Positions 20,119 through 32,252 of a DNA stretch of 64,000 bases are shown here, piece after piece. A program made the position numbers and the translations under genes. The stretch is from Dendrobium chrysotoxum (lineage: Eukaryota > Streptophyta > Magnoliopsida > Asparagales > Orchidaceae). The notes beneath the pieces were generated by a model, which saw nothing but the letters and a program-made list of their open reading frames with translations, was not told the DNA's origin and ran no database searches. The stretch is taken from positions 57,958,573 through 58,022,572 of the forward strand of contig CM034305.1 in NCBI GenBank assembly GCA_019925795.1, in the 5' to 3' direction. Within the stretch, counting starts at the first letter, position 1. Each line of letters opens with the position of its first letter.

Positions 20119-22168
20119 TGAGAAAACCCACAAGAGGGGCCTATGCGTTAATATAAAGCAAGATTACAATTCCTTAATAAATCCAAAGCCCTCTAAAATA
20201 CATTATTTGAGACAAAACTTACGAGCCTTAGATTTAAACTAAATACAATAAAACCAACAAAAAAAAAGGCTAATAAACAAAACTAGCCAAAGAAACAGCA
20301 ACCAGCAGAGACCTCAGAAGAAGCCACAACAGCCATGAAGTCTTCAACCTGTAAAAAGCACAAGAAAAAAATAGAGAAATGCAAAATAGAGCCACAATGG
20401 AACAGGAGCCCACAAAGGCAACCACAAAACCCAACAGACCATAGAGAGGGCCAACCAAAATAACCAAGACAACAATAGAAGCCCCCCAAAATGACCAGCC
20501 ACTAAACAAAACCCCTCCTAGCCGAACAACAAAAGCCAACAAAATAACCAACCAAAAAGGACCCACAACCACCCAAATGAAACCCAATAGCAGAAGACAG
20601 AAACCCAAACACCACTTACTTCTATTATATTTCCACTTACGACGTTTTGTTCCACCATGAGAAAAGGCTTTTTTGAACAATACGACTCATATTCAAACTA
20701 TATAGCTCTTGAAACTCATCAACTGGCTCATCCAAATCATCCCCAGAATCCCCACAAGGCAAAGAAACAGACCCATCTAACTAATCAGAGTGATCAACAC
20801 GAGTTTCTATTTAATTGGAAGACAATTTAGCTTACAATTCATCAGAGGAAATAAGCATAATCATCACATCAATAAACGCCACATTCCCATTCTCCCTCGT
20901 GTTACAGGGCAAGACAACAAAAGCAACAACATTATGATCATCCTCCACAGGCACATTAAAAACCAAAACTTTCATAGGACTAATAGCTTTATAGGCCACA
21001 GGTTCCAACGGGCTTGAATTACCACCAAAATTCACAAGAGCAACGATTTCATTTCCAACATCATAACCAGTGGATGAAATGGGACTAGCTCTAACGTTAA
21101 ACAAATAAGTATTGTCTCCCATATTAGCCTTAAAACCTTCATGGATAACATAGTTATTAGACACATGCAAAATAGAATTCTATCGATCTACCCCCACGGC
21201 AGGACCAACATCCGATGAATTTTCCCCCGACACAGGAACTGATCCAGAATGAACCACGACCCGTGCTTCCACTCCATGACAAACAGAATCAACAACAAGG
21301 CCCTCATTAAACTCCACAGTCGAAAGATCAGTTACATCATTTACATTATTCGACACCAAATCATTAATAGGTAATGTCGAAGTTAAAGTAGGAATAACAA
21401 CAATAAACAAATTATCCTTAGCAAAAGTTGCATTCCCATCAGAATTAATAAGAGTAGTAGCATTATTAGGAACAATCTTCGGGCCAGAGGACAAGAGATG
21501 ACAATCACCCCTCAAATGACCAATGCATTTACAGTGAGCACAAAAGTGAGGGAACACTTCCGTCTTAATATGATGAATATAGACAAACTTTTTAGGACTG
21601 ATCCACACTCTATCAGGATAATTTTTGGTGATGCCAAGTTTGACCAACACACGCGCTACAGACAGACGAGAACACATAGAAGTAACATTGTCAACCTTGA
21701 ATGGATGACCAAACAAAGTTTCCAAACCATGAAGGATACAGTGGGGAGAAAAGGCGTTGTCTCAAGTTTGGGAAAGAAATTCAAATCGGTCTAAGAGGTT
21801 ACTCCACACCATTATCAACTAAAGGGGACCATTAAGTTAGTTTTATGTAACAGTTGCTAATAAAACAAGATCTATGACAGAAAATCCTATTGTAATCGAG
21901 ATCATTCACCAGCTTAATCAGCACATGAGGCAGATCCAATAGCATAACTGAAAAGTTGTCATTCAGCATAAGGTTGAAGAAAAACCTCCTAATGGAGTCA
22001 AGGCAAGGGTGGCAAGAGGGAAAAAACCAACCAAAGAAAATTAAAGAGGAGCATCCATCGAGAGGATTCTCCTCCGAGATCCATAGAGAGGGAAAACTAT
22101 GTAAAACAGTCGATTTAGCTCTGGAAAACAAACATTGGAAGAATTACCAGAGAGTGCCTCCAGGAAAG
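20119..22168 (-). mobile_element. L1-type LINE derivative, 3' part (ORF1 but no ORF2)
   Basis: Minus-strand LINE. The 3' end is at about 20119, where it ends TTTTCTCAAAAATATATA next to a TA run, much like the end of the LINE at 8310. It contains ORF1 (20690-22168) followed directly by ~500 bp of 3' sequence; no endonuclease or RT motif is present. Its 5' part lies beyond the copia insertion, at 28243-28480. This looks like an internally deleted LINE rather than simple truncation. Confidence 0.75.
20690..22168 (-). pseudogene. LINE ORF1 (DUF4283, zinc knuckle), 3' part
   Basis: Several minus-strand pieces. 21832-22131 has the DUF4283 region (SIRRFFFNLMLNDNFSVMLL, DLPHVLIKLVNDLDYNRIFC, HRSCFISNCYIKLT). 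21180-21725 continues with METLFGHPFKVDNVTS, SRLSVARVLVKLGITK and a CCHC knuckle FCAHCKCIGHLRGDC. 20832-21170 is a low-complexity tail. Stops separate the pieces. The first half of ORF1 is at 28243-28417 across the copia insertion. The protein would bind LINE RNA. Confidence 0.78.
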
Positions 22169-23870
22169 TGTTACAATTCGAGCTCACGAGTTTATATTTT
22201 TGATGATAATAAATATTATGGCTCACATCTTTATGCCTACTTGTATTTGCAATGTATATTTATTTGTGTGTGTACTAATATTTCAAGAATACCATACACC
22301 ATCCAACAAAGATTCAGGGCTCAAGATTGGGTAAAATATGTTATGCTGTAAAGATTTTTATAATATTCAATGATGTATTTTTTGATTTTTTAAGTCAAGT
22401 CCTGTAAAGATGTTTGCTAACTTGGTGACCATGCACACACACACTCAGGAGAGTGAGATTAAGTTAAAATTAGAAGTTCATATCTCTGAACAAATCGTAT
22501 TATATAATTTATATTATACTGTACGATCAACTCATCAAAATAGCTAATTTTGATGTGTACTACAAGTTAAACTAATCATACTAGATGATTTAGATCATCC
22601 AGAACGATCAGTTATGATCATGAAAAATAGCCGCCAATCATAATTTAGGTAAGATTTTAAGATTTAAATTTTGTTCTAATTATCTAGGATGATTTACATC
22701 ATACTGGATGATTATGGTTAATTTATTCAATCTGATCATCTAGGACGATCAGTGATAATCATCTTGAACAACCGACAAGATGCATGGGATGACCCATAAT
22801 CGTATAAGATGAAATACTATAAATATTCATTTAATCATCCAGGATGATTCTCAATATCATACGGGATAATTAGTACAAATTTGAATTAATCGTACTGGAC
22901 TACCTAGTGATCATCTAGGACTATCAGGTTAAATTCTGCACTTCGTACTGGACGATCCTACGATCGTATTGGACGATCTTTGAAACTAGAATTAAGTTTC
23001 TAGAATTTTTCAAATTCTATACATCATATTAGACAATCCTGCGATCGTACTGTATGATCATTGTCACAAGAATTGAATTTCTAGGGTTTTTCAAAGCCCT
23101 TTATTTAATCTTTCTCAAAATACTCAGTAAGAATCTTTAGCATTCATTGAGTCATTTTCTTTTGGAGAAAACTTGAAGAGAGAGCCTTGAAAGGGAGAGA
23201 GGAAAGGGTGGAGTTTGAGAGGGAGAAGATCCTTGGAGTGGGTTTCAAGAAAGTGTGGAGGGGGTTTCACACGGTTGCTCTGGCAAGATTACACCTTAGT
23301 ACCATTATTATCAAGGTTTATCTTGAGGGAAGTTTTGGAAAGAAGAACATCTCTTAGGTGTCAAAGGACCCGGCTACTCCGCCGCACTGGGGAAGGTGAA
23401 AGGGATTCGAGGTTCTCTGCCTGTGAAAGGATTACGGTCATTTGTCGCACAGGTTGGTGGAAGAGATTTTGTAAGGGCTTCTCTTTCTAGCTGTGGGGGC
23501 TAAAAAGAGTCACTAAAGGTTTAGTACAATACCTGGAACAGAGGGTTCCGGGGAGTGGATGTAAGTCAAGTTGGACTGAACCACTATAAATCTAGTGTGT
23601 TCATTCCTTCTATTATTTTCGCATTTTAATTTTCACACTTTTGTTTTTCTATGATTAATTATGTGGTTTAAATCTTTATTTATCTATTATTATGAAACTA
23701 ATCTACTTCTGCATCTGGTGATTAAATTATTATTTTTAGATATTTGGAAAAAGTTTTAAAAAGGGGGTTTTCTCTTTTTATTTAAAAAGTTTTTAAAATA
23801 ACCAATTCACCCTCTTCTTGGTTAGCATCTGGCTTATTCTTTAGGGTTTCACAACCTTCATTAACTTTTA
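22169..23870 (+). repeat. 5' LTR of the gag-only copia element
   Basis: 1,702 bp. Starts TGTTACAATTCGAGCTC and ends ACTTTTA, two bases before the primer site. It contains the palindrome array (about 22500-23060), a TATA-like TTATTTAA near 23101, a long transcribed leader with CCACTATAAATC (about 23581), and the U5 motif AACCAATTCACCCTCTTCTT (about 23800). Confidence 0.88.
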
Positions 23871-23872
23871 AG

Positions 23873-23884
23873 TGGTATCAGAGC
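23873..23884 (+). promoter_or_regulatory. Primer binding site (initiator tRNA-Met)
   Basis: TGGTATCAGAGC, the exact plant copia primer site, two bases after the LTR. Confidence 0.92.
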
Positions 23885-24026
23885 GGGATTCAAAAACTGA
23901 GTTTTAGAAAATTTTTGAAAAATGATCAATGGCTAACTATGGAAATTGTAATACCATGGAAGGATATTCAATCACACGATCACCTTTACTTGAAAATATT
24001 TCTTTTAATTTTTGAAAAATTTGCAT

Positions 24027-24860
24027 GTCTACTTTCTTATAATTAATTGATTATCGAATGTGGCATATGATTCAAACTGATTATTTTGTAGCGTCATGTG
24101 TTATAGATGGAGTTAAATATGATATTCCTTTTATTGAATGGAGTAGAATAGAAAAAATCAATGCTCAATTGAATGCTAAATGCTTGAATTATTTTTTTTT
24201 GTGCTTTGAATTATGAAGATTATATGAGAATCTCTACATATACTACTGGCAAGGATATTTGTGATATATTATGCACTACATATGTAAGTACTAGTGAAGT
24301 CAAGTAATCTAAGTTAAATATTCTAATGCATGATTATGAACTTTTTTGCATGAAATCTTATGAGACGATCTTAGAAATGTAAGCAAGGTTTACTCAAATT
24401 GTGATATCATTATATGCTTTAGGTAAAGAACTTTCAAACTTTGAAAAAGTTAATAAAATTTTACATTATCTACTTAATAAATTTCATGCTAAAGTCATTA
24501 TTATATGTGAATTAAAAGACTTGAATGATTATTCTATTGATAATCTGATTTGCTCACTCATTGGCCATAAACAAAGTGTGTGTCAAAAGCTTTTGAATGC
24601 AGGTGAAACTATAGTGCTAAAAGTTGAAGACATGGATGAAAGTGGCTTAGTAGATGATGAGAGTGAGGAGTTAGCATCAATAACAAGCAAATTGAAAAGT
24701 TTACTAAAGTATAAGCATAAGCTAAAGTGGAACAAATATAAAAATAGTAAGAATATTAAGATCTCCTTTGATGTTATTTATTTTAGTTGTAGAAAGCCCG
24801 AACATATAAAAAATTAGTGCCCTAATATAAAAACTCTTCATGTAAAGAAAAAGGATAAAA
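24027..24860 (+). pseudogene. Decayed copia gag
   Basis: Starts ATG TCT ACT TTC at 24027 and follows the gag at 4307-5023: an early in-frame stop, then DYRMWHMIQ, a run of INAQLNAKCLNYFFLC, and the best open part at 24401-24817 (NKILHYLLNKFHAKVIIICE, then IDNLICSLIGHKQSVCQKLL). It ends with a damaged knuckle (SCRKPEHIKN, stop). At least five stops or frame breaks. It is the only coding remnant of this element. Confidence 0.85.
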
Positions 24861-26458
24861 ATAAGTAAATTATAATAAGGGCAAATGATAAAAAGTAAAA
24901 GATCTTCTAGGTAAACCTAGCTTCTAAATCATCAGACCAGGAGCAAGATAATGAGGTATAAAATTTTGTTTATGTGTTTATATGTGTTATAGTTATTGCA
25001 AGCGTGTATATTTTTGGTTTTATTTTGTTCGTCGTAAATGTTTTTATTTTGTTTTAATGTTTTGTTTTATAGTAAGATATTTATATTTGTAATTTTTTAT
25101 TTTATTTCAATATATGTTTATGAGAACACTCTTTGATCATCACACATAAATCTCATATCACATCGTATTTGCATAAGAGAATTAATCACTTTTCTCTAAT
25201 CATATTTTTTTAAAAATGACAAATATACCTCCTTTTTACTTAAAATTTTTTGTAAGTGATTATTGACTTTCCTAAATAGTGAAGGAAGAGAAATTGATGA
25301 CTATCCCTCTTCCTCTAACTCCTTTAGTGGTGAAACTTCTTTTTGAATCAAAATCTATTTCAAAGTAAAAATTTGACCTAGAAATAGAGATCTACTTCAT
25401 CTTCCTACATTTCATTATCTCATATGAATATTTTTTATAAGTCAATGAATTTACTTCAAATTTTCTTAATCAAGTTATTTGTTTCTATAATATGGATTGG
25501 GTTTTGCTTTGTGGTTTACTATTTTTTATATAAGAGAGTGAGTTCTTCTTCTCTTATATTTGAATGATAATCTCACAACTAAGAGAACTCCTTTAAAGAT
25601 TTAAAAAGAAAGCAAGTTGGCAAAATATGAAAAGAGGTACAAAATTAGCTCAAAATGAAAAGATGCGCAATGTACACCAACTAATTATAACATACACAAA
25701 GTATATCAAAAATCAAAAGATGCACAAAGTGCATCAAAAATTGATAAAGAGGCATAAAATGAGCCTACAATAAGTTAGCTCTCCTTTCTTTCAAATCTTT
25801 AAATCTTAGAAAAATCCATGTTCCAATTAATATCTTCAACACTTGAGGTTGAAAATCATGATTCTTGATTCATCATTTTTGCATTAATATTCTATTAGAT
25901 ATATTTCATGCAAGAATATTAAAAAGATTAAAATTTATTCTCTAATTTATTTTCTAAATTAGATTTTTATTTGATAAGATTTTAACCTATAAGGAGCTTG
26001 AGTTAGGGTAAATAAAATTTGAATCTCTAACCTTTCTGACTTTAAGCGTTGTTAATGCATTTCTTACTAAGCTTTTGAATAAAATCAAGAGATAACTTTC
26101 TCATTTTGAGAAAATTTACTAAAATTAATTAATTCTTCTTAATTATCATCATCATCTCTACTTGATCAGGGTCCGTATGATCTTTAGTTTGTTATGTGTG
26201 TTTCATTTTATTTTCTGTGTTTCTCTTCTTTTGATATTGTTAAAGAGGGATAATGTATTTGTCTAGTTGTATTTGTGGTTAGGTTGCTTCTGTTCATCTT
26301 ATATTAGCATTTATTTTCTGCTATTTAGTTTCTAAATATTTATTTATTCAAAATTTTTTTTATTTTCTCTTAATTTTTAACATAATTATCTTAGTGAGGG
26401 AGAGATTAGGAGAAAATATTTTTAAATTTATAAATTCAACTAGTAATATTTATCATCA
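24861..26458 (+). other. Non-coding internal region of the gag-only copia element
   Basis: AT-rich, with no trace of pol motifs in any frame that I can see. Small direct repeats (ATGCACAAAGTGCATCAAAA-like, about 25660-25760). The end (26230-26470) resembles the usual copia 3' untranslated region, with ATTGTTAAAGAGGGA near 26238 and the polypurine tract. Confidence 0.6.
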
Positions 26459-26474
26459 TTAAAAAGAGAGAGAT
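26459..26474 (+). promoter_or_regulatory. Polypurine tract
   Basis: TTAAAAAGAGAGAGAT immediately before the 3' LTR start TGTTACAA; the primer for plus-strand DNA synthesis. Confidence 0.85.
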
Positions 26475-28237
26475 TGTTACAACTTGAGCTCATGAGTTTA
26501 TATTTTTTATGATAATAAATATTATGGCTCATATCTTTATATCTACTTGTATTTATAATTTATATTTATTTGTGTGTGTACTAATATTTCAAGAATACCA
26601 TACACCATCTAACAAAGATTTAGCGCTCAAAATTGGATATAATATGTTATATTGTAAAGATTTTTGTAATATTTAATGATATATATTTTGATTTCTTGAG
26701 TTAAGTCCTGTAAAAGTATTTACTAGCTTGGTGACCATACACACACACTTAGAGGAGTGAGATTAAGTCAAAATTAGAAGTTCATATCTCTGAATTAATC
26801 TACTGTATAATTTATATCGTACTGTACGATTTATATCGTACTGCATGATCAGCGCATTAAAATAGCTAATTTTAATGTGTACTATGAGTTGAACTAATCG
26901 TACTGGATGATTTAGATCATCTAGAAAGATTAATTATGATCATGAAAAATAGCTACCAATCATAATTTAGGCAAGATTTTAAGATTCAAATTTTATTCTA
27001 ATCATCTAAGACGATCTACATCATATTGGACGATCTATGATAATCATGCCTAAATTGATCATGTGATTAGGGGACTAATTATGATTAATTTATTCAATCT
27101 GATCATCCAGGATGATCAGTGATAATCATCCTGAATGACCGAGAGGATGCATGGGATGACCTACAATCGTATAAGATGAAATACCATAACTATTCATTTA
27201 ATCATCTAGGACGATTCCCAATATTGTACGGGATGATCAGTACAAATTTGAACTGATTGTACTTGACTATCTAGTGATCGTCCAGGACTATCAGGTCAAA
27301 TTCTGTAGATTGTACTGACGATCTTGCGATCGTACGGGATGATCTTTGCCGTCAGAATTAAGTTTCTAGGGATTTTTAAATTCTACACATCGTACTGAAC
27401 GATCCTACGATCGTAATGTATAATCTTTGCCGCCAGAATTAAATTTCTATGGTTTTTTAAAGCCTTCTATTTAAGCTTTCTCAAAAGACTCAGTAAGAGT
27501 CTTTGGCATACATTGAGTCATTTTTCTTTTGGAGAAAACTTAACGAGAGAACCTTGAAAGGGAGAGAGAAAAAGGTGGAGTTTGAGAGGGAAAAAATCCT
27601 TGGAGGAGGTTCCAGGGGAGTGTGGAGGGGGTTTCACACGGTTGCTCCGGCAAGCTTGCACCTTAGTACCATCATTGTCAAGGTATATCTTAAGGGAAGT
27701 TTTGAGAAGAAGAAGATCTCTTTGGTGTCAAAGGACCCGGCTACTCCGCCACACCGGGGAATGTGAAAAGGATTCGAGGTTCTTTGCTTGTGAAAGGATT
27801 ATGATGCTTTGCCGCACCAGGTTAGTGGAAGAGATTTTGTAAGGGCTTCTCCGCCTAACTGTGGGGGCCAAAGGAGAGTCACTAAAGGTTTAGTACAATA
27901 CTTGAAACGGAGGGTTCCAGAGAGTGGATGTAGGTCAGGTTGGACCGAACCACTATAAATCTGGTGTGTTCATTCCTTTTATTATTTTTGTATTTTAATA
28001 TCTGTACTTTTATTTTTCTGTAATTAATTATGTGTTTTAAATCTCCATTTATATGTTATTATAAAACTAATCTGCTTTCACATCCGGTGATTAAATTATT
28101 TGTTTTCAGATGTTTGAAAAATATTTTAAGAAGGGGTTTTTCTCTTTTTATTTAATTTTTTTAAAATAACCAATTCACCCCCTCTTGGTTAGCCTTGGGC
28201 TTATTCTTTAGGGTTTCACAACCCTCACGAACTTTCA
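26475..28237 (+). repeat. 3' LTR of the gag-only copia element
   Basis: 1,763 bp, TGTTACAACTTGAGCTC ... AACTTTCA. Same blocks as the 5' LTR: palindrome array (about 26810-27430), TATA-like CTATTTAAGC (27467), leader, CCACTATAAATC (27950) and CCAATTCACCCCCTCTTGG (28170). Confidence 0.88.
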
Positions 28238-28242
28238 TAAAG

Positions 28243-28480
28243 AATGCGATTTCAATGATACATCCAAAAAACCAAGATCCTCCAAATATTTCATCGCCAT
28301 TCCGGCCGTAATGGGAAGAACAAAGTGGAAAATCACAAAGACAACAAAAAATGAGAGTAAAAATGAAGGAACTTCCCTGAAATGAACACCATCAATGATT
28401 GCAGTGGCCAGCACCACCGAGAAAAGGCTAGGGAAAAAACCCTAGCATAGCGGAAGACATGATGTTATATGCTACTTTAA
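28243..28480 (-). pseudogene. LINE ORF1, 5' part, split by the copia insertion
   Basis: The minus strand from an ATG at 28417 reads MVLATAIIDGVHFREV, then FVLPITAGMAMKYLEDLGFL. The frame meets the LINE ORF1 remnant at 22168 across the copia element and its duplication. The 5' untranslated part runs to about 28480; its exact end is not visible. Confidence 0.65.
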
Positions 28481-30396
28481 ATAGATATGGCGATGGGAAA
28501 TGACTTATGCTAGGGCTGTAACAAAATTTAAGCACAACTAATTTGATCTATTCAACACAAAGCAATAAGGATATTAAGAATGAGAATCAACAAAAGAACA
28601 TTCACCCATGCAAGTATATAAGTGAAGATACAATAATATAAAGTTAAACTCTAGAATAATTTGAACACATTTTATATTGTGATTCGACACCATACTAGCT
28701 TACATCTACACCTAAACACTTCCTTGCTTTGGATTTTAATACTCTACCTCTAATGATAGAGAAGCCTTATGATGACCTGAACCAATGCGACTTTAACACA
28801 TAGCAGACCACATCGATGAACTCTCAATTACGTTAAGAACAAAAAATTTAGAGTCACTACCACTAGACATATAGTTCTTCTCAAATATCCACCATAGATT
28901 TCAAAGCAATTTACATATGTCTAGATTACATATAAACCCAAAACAACAAACTAAGACACCTAAAATAAATAAACATAATTATATTATACAATTGATTTGT
29001 TTACAACAAAAGAATCATATATAAAAATCATAAATACAATAGTATATCTCAATAAAATAGAATTGAATACAATTACATAAGAAGTTATCTACAATAATCA
29101 AAATTATAACCACTAACAAAAAAGCTTAGACCATAAACAATTGGACTCTCATACTTCTCTAAAATTAAACACATATAAATATAATAGGATTGGTAATAAG
29201 CCCAAATGGTCATAATGAAAATCTTAAGACTTAGGCTAACTTCCTCAAGCTATCCCTGGATAAATATGCTAAGTGCTACTCTTATAGCTCATTAGAACAT
29301 CTTATGAATAATGAAAAAATATTCCAAGCTATGATTTTAAGGTAATAATGATAAAGAAGATTAACTTGCCAAGATTACTTGAGAATTAATAAGCTTTGAT
29401 GATAATTCCATCAAGGCATCAATTTAAAATCGACTAATATTATCTTCTAAGAATTCATCTAATGTAAGAAATTAAGGTTGACAATGTTCTTAAGTTTTCA
29501 ATAAACGAACACATATATTGATTTCATATTTCCCTTCAGACAATATCCAATAATAGCGTATTTATAATAGAAAGTAAATGGCCATTCATTAGGGTTAAGG
29601 TGGGAGCTTCAGTGCTAGTGCCACAACGCCACATAAGTAGCACCACAATACCATATCATTCCACATTGCCACAGTGCCACCACTTCAATGCTACAATTGA
29701 GGGCCTCAAAAGATTACTGTAGAGATTAGTACCAAGGTGCTAACTAAGAAGCACTGCAGTGCGCACAGAATCGTCGAGTGCCATGGTGGGAGATAGTTAA
29801 ATTGGTGAACCAATGCAAAAAATGGTGAACTGACGTGCTAGTCCAGTAGCATCGCAGTGCCACCAAGCCAGTGTCGTGACATCGATTTAGTTATTTTGAA
29901 AAATTATAAATAGTAGCCCTAGTGTTCATGTGAAGGGGTTGGCACTTTGCAGAGACATGAATGTGTGTGAGTGAGTGCGAGGGACTGTTCTTGAAAGGGA
30001 GTGGCTCTTGTATACTTGTTTGGTGTCATGTATTAGTGTAGATCTAAGTAGAAGAGTGCGAAGGAGTCTAAACCTTGGATCCGGGTTAATTTTAAGCTTA
30101 CTTCTATCATTTATATTTTTGTTTATAGTTTGTATTATGTTGTTTTGTTAGTGAAAAAAAATTATTTGTGTTGTGTAAACTTGTCTTCCTGTGTAGCTAA
30201 TCTTTTATTCTGAATCTATAATTATTTAAGAGGTATGTATTGCATAAAGTAGGTTTGATGTTTATAATTTAGCTATTTTTAATTCCTTAAAGCTTCAATT
30301 GGTTTATGTATAGGGCATGCATAAACTTAAAACCTAATTTGATCTAGAACCTCGATGAAGTAGTAGAAGAATAATTAGAAGTTTTAAAACATAGTC
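28481..30396. other. Non-coding DNA with GTGCCAC-rich segment and leader-like segment
   Basis: No open frame of note. 29590-29900 is rich in GTGCCAC/GTGGCAC-type words, similar in style to 49220-49400. 29930-30130 looks like a transcript leader (GAGTGAGTGCGAGGG, CTTGGATCCGGGTT). Possibly a decayed LTR, but no boundaries could be set. Confidence 0.4.
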
Positions 30397-30766
30397 CTAC
30401 CATAACATAGACATATGATGATTAGGATAATGGGATCTTAAGTAGATAGTAGAATTATAGCTTGTACTCGTTATGTGAGGTCTAAAACTAATATCCTGAA
30501 ACATATCCCCTATGATATAAACCAATCTTAACATCCTCGATTTTAAGAAAAGCTTTATTTTTGTGTTTCGAGCATGGACATCTAAATATTCCATCTGACT
30601 TAAATGAAGGTTGTTGACATGCAATATGAATGAAAGAATCAACTCCCTCTATAAATTCATCTATCAATGCTTTTCTTCTCGGTAATAATCTACTAATATC
30701 TAATATCATATGGATGTTGAATTAATATTCCTAAAATAAAATAAATGTACAAAAATTCATTATTAT
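30397..30766 (-). pseudogene. Second CACTA fragment: Transpos_assoc exon
   Basis: Minus-strand frame: LPRRKALIDEFIEGVDSFIH, then IACQQPSFKSDGIFRCPCSK and HRGYVSGY. This is a better preserved copy of the domain seen at 18042-18308, with the CPCSK part of the zinc ligands. It is the first coding part of a TNP2-type transposase; nothing of the TNP2 core follows on the left. The gypsy element at 30767 is inserted just upstream of the exon. Confidence 0.8.
30762..30766. repeat. Left TSD (ATTAT) of the gag-only gypsy element
   Basis: ATTAT, identical to 45416-45420. Confidence 0.88.
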
Positions 30767-31050
30767 TATTATGGGCTAGAATATACACGACAGTAGAGTA
30801 TTAATCCTACGTCTTACCATTGCATGGATATCCAGCTCACACACAGAGAACACAAGATTTTTACGTGAAAAACCCTGGAAAGGGGAAAAACCACGGGGCC
30901 TAGCCTAATTAAAATGATTCCACTAAAACTTTAATAGATTATAGGGGGCTGACTCGCCTCTATAGGCGATCAGATTACAAGTATCAATTGTAGGGTTGAA
31001 GCCATGGGTATGTGAAAGTCTGATGTCGCGCCGGTGAAACTTCAGGGTCA

Positions 31051-31681
31051 CCCGGTGATCTAGTAGAATTCTGGGCCCTAGGTGATGGTCTGGTAGAACT
31101 AAGGACGTCAGACTGTGGTTTGATAGAGCTTAAGGCATCAGACGATGGTCCGATAGAGTTAAGGATGTTAGGCGGTGGTCTGGCAAAGTTTAGGACGTTA
31201 GGCGGTGGTCCGACGGAGCTCAGGGCGTCAGGTGGTGGTCCGACGGAGTGCAGGGCCTCAAGTGGTGGTCCAATGGAGTGCAAGGCCTCAAGTGGTGGTC
31301 CAGTGGAGTTCAAGGTGTTAGGTGGTGGTCTGGCGGAGTGTAGGGCCTCAGATGGTGGTCTGGCGGAGTACAGGGCTTCAGGTGGTGGTCCGACGGAGTG
31401 CAGGGCCTTAGGTGGTGGTCCGATGGAGTGCAGGGTCTCAGGTGGTGTTCAGGCAAAGTGCAGGGCCTCAGGTGGTGGTCCGGTGAAGTGTAGGTCCTTA
31501 GGTGGTGGTCCAGAAAAGTGCAGGGCCTCAAGTGGTGGTTCGGCAAAATACAGAGCCTCAGGTGGTGGTCCGACGGAGTGCAGAGCCTCAGATGGTGGTC
31601 CGACGGAGTGCAGGGCCTCAGGTGGTGGTCCAGCAGAGTGCAGGGCCTCAGGTGGTGGTCCAACAGAACTCTAGTGGTGGT
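31051..31681. repeat. 30-bp VNTR, about 21 units, in the left LTR
   Basis: Unit close to GGTGGTGGTCCGACGGAGTG plus CAGGGCCTCA, exactly 30 bp throughout with substitutions but no indels. Because 30 is divisible by three, open frames of ten-residue repeats exist on both strands (GGGPTECRAS-type on plus, DHHLRPCTPS-type on minus). No evidence that either is translated. It lies downstream of the TATA box on the minus strand, hence in the transcribed leader. Confidence 0.93.
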
Positions 31682-31769
31682 CGAGGAGGAGCAATGAGGC
31701 ACAAGAGATCTCCAATCTCTCTCTTGAATCCTATGGCTTAGGGTCCACTTTTAAAACGAGAGGGGGATC

Positions 31770-31777
31770 TATTTATA
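31770..31777 (-). promoter_or_regulatory. TATA box of the left gypsy LTR
   Basis: TATAAATA on the minus strand, inside CTATAAATAGATCCCCCTC. The same box is at 44951-44958 in the other LTR. Confidence 0.65.
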
Positions 31778-32235
31778 GATCTGTGGGAGTGGCATGACCC
31801 GTAAATAGAAGAAAGATCAAGGGTGATTTGGGAGTGGTTTGAATGGACGGTTGATGTTGAATCCCTTGATTATGGACCATTTATTGAACATTTGAAGGTC
31901 TTAGAGATATCAAATTTTAGCAATCTTGGGCTCATTAGATTCATCTCATCGAGACGCTCGATTCGACTATAAGCACGTCATATTTGGAGACCGTTTGGTA
32001 ATCCAAATTATGATTTGAACCTTCTAATAGTACTTCAGACCCTTGATCTTGACCCATTTCGGCTCGGATTGGGTTGAATTAAGTGTCGTTAGGTTTGTAT
32101 TTTTGAGACGTTCAGTTCGACTATAAGTTTTCCAAAATCGAAGTTCGGATGGTCCCAATTTTAATTTTGAATGTTTCCAACTTGATTTTGCCTCGAGATT
32201 TGTGCCCGATCAAGATAATTTTTGAGGATGTATCA

Positions 32236-32252
32236 GTTGCCCCCCTATTTTT
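32236..32252 (-). promoter_or_regulatory. Polypurine tract of the gypsy element
   Basis: The minus strand reads AAAAATAGGGGGGCAAC directly before the LTR start TGATACATCC. This fixes the element's orientation. Confidence 0.8.

Larger units (their letters stand above)
22169..28237 (+). mobile_element. Copia element with gag only (TR-GAG-like), relative of the SIRE-like element
   Basis: LTRs at 22169-23870 and 26475-28237; internal region only 2.6 kb with PBS, decayed gag and polypurine tract, and no protease, integrase, RT or RNase H. LTRs and gag are homologous to those of the element at 1-6791, which is a candidate helper lineage. The TSDs are GAAAG (22164-22168) and TAAAG (28238-28242), one mismatch. 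It interrupts a LINE ORF1, whose reading frame matches up across the site. The LTRs differ at many positions, so the insertion is old. Confidence 0.88.
30767..32235 (-). repeat. 3' LTR of the gag-only gypsy element
   Basis: 1,469 bp. On the minus strand it starts TGATACATCC at 32235 and ends TCTAGCCCATAATA at 30767 (the last CA has decayed to TA). It contains a TATA box (31770-31777) and the 30-bp VNTR. It is 157 bp longer than the other LTR, equal to about five VNTR units. Confidence 0.88.

Noticed and set aside
20270..20680. Hydrophobic 136-residue minus-strand protein
   Set aside because: Low-complexity frame in the 3' region of a LINE derivative; no conserved pattern. The hydrophobicity comes from A/C-rich sequence on the plus strand.
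31051..31681. CRISPR-like regular 30-bp repetition
   Set aside because: Units are directly adjacent with no spacers, in a plant LTR; it is a VNTR.
31120..31702. Long open frames with ten-residue repeats on both strands (also 44496-44978 and 44557-44889)
   Set aside because: They are a by-product of a 30-bp VNTR with no indels inside an LTR; no start context, domain or codon signal supports translation.
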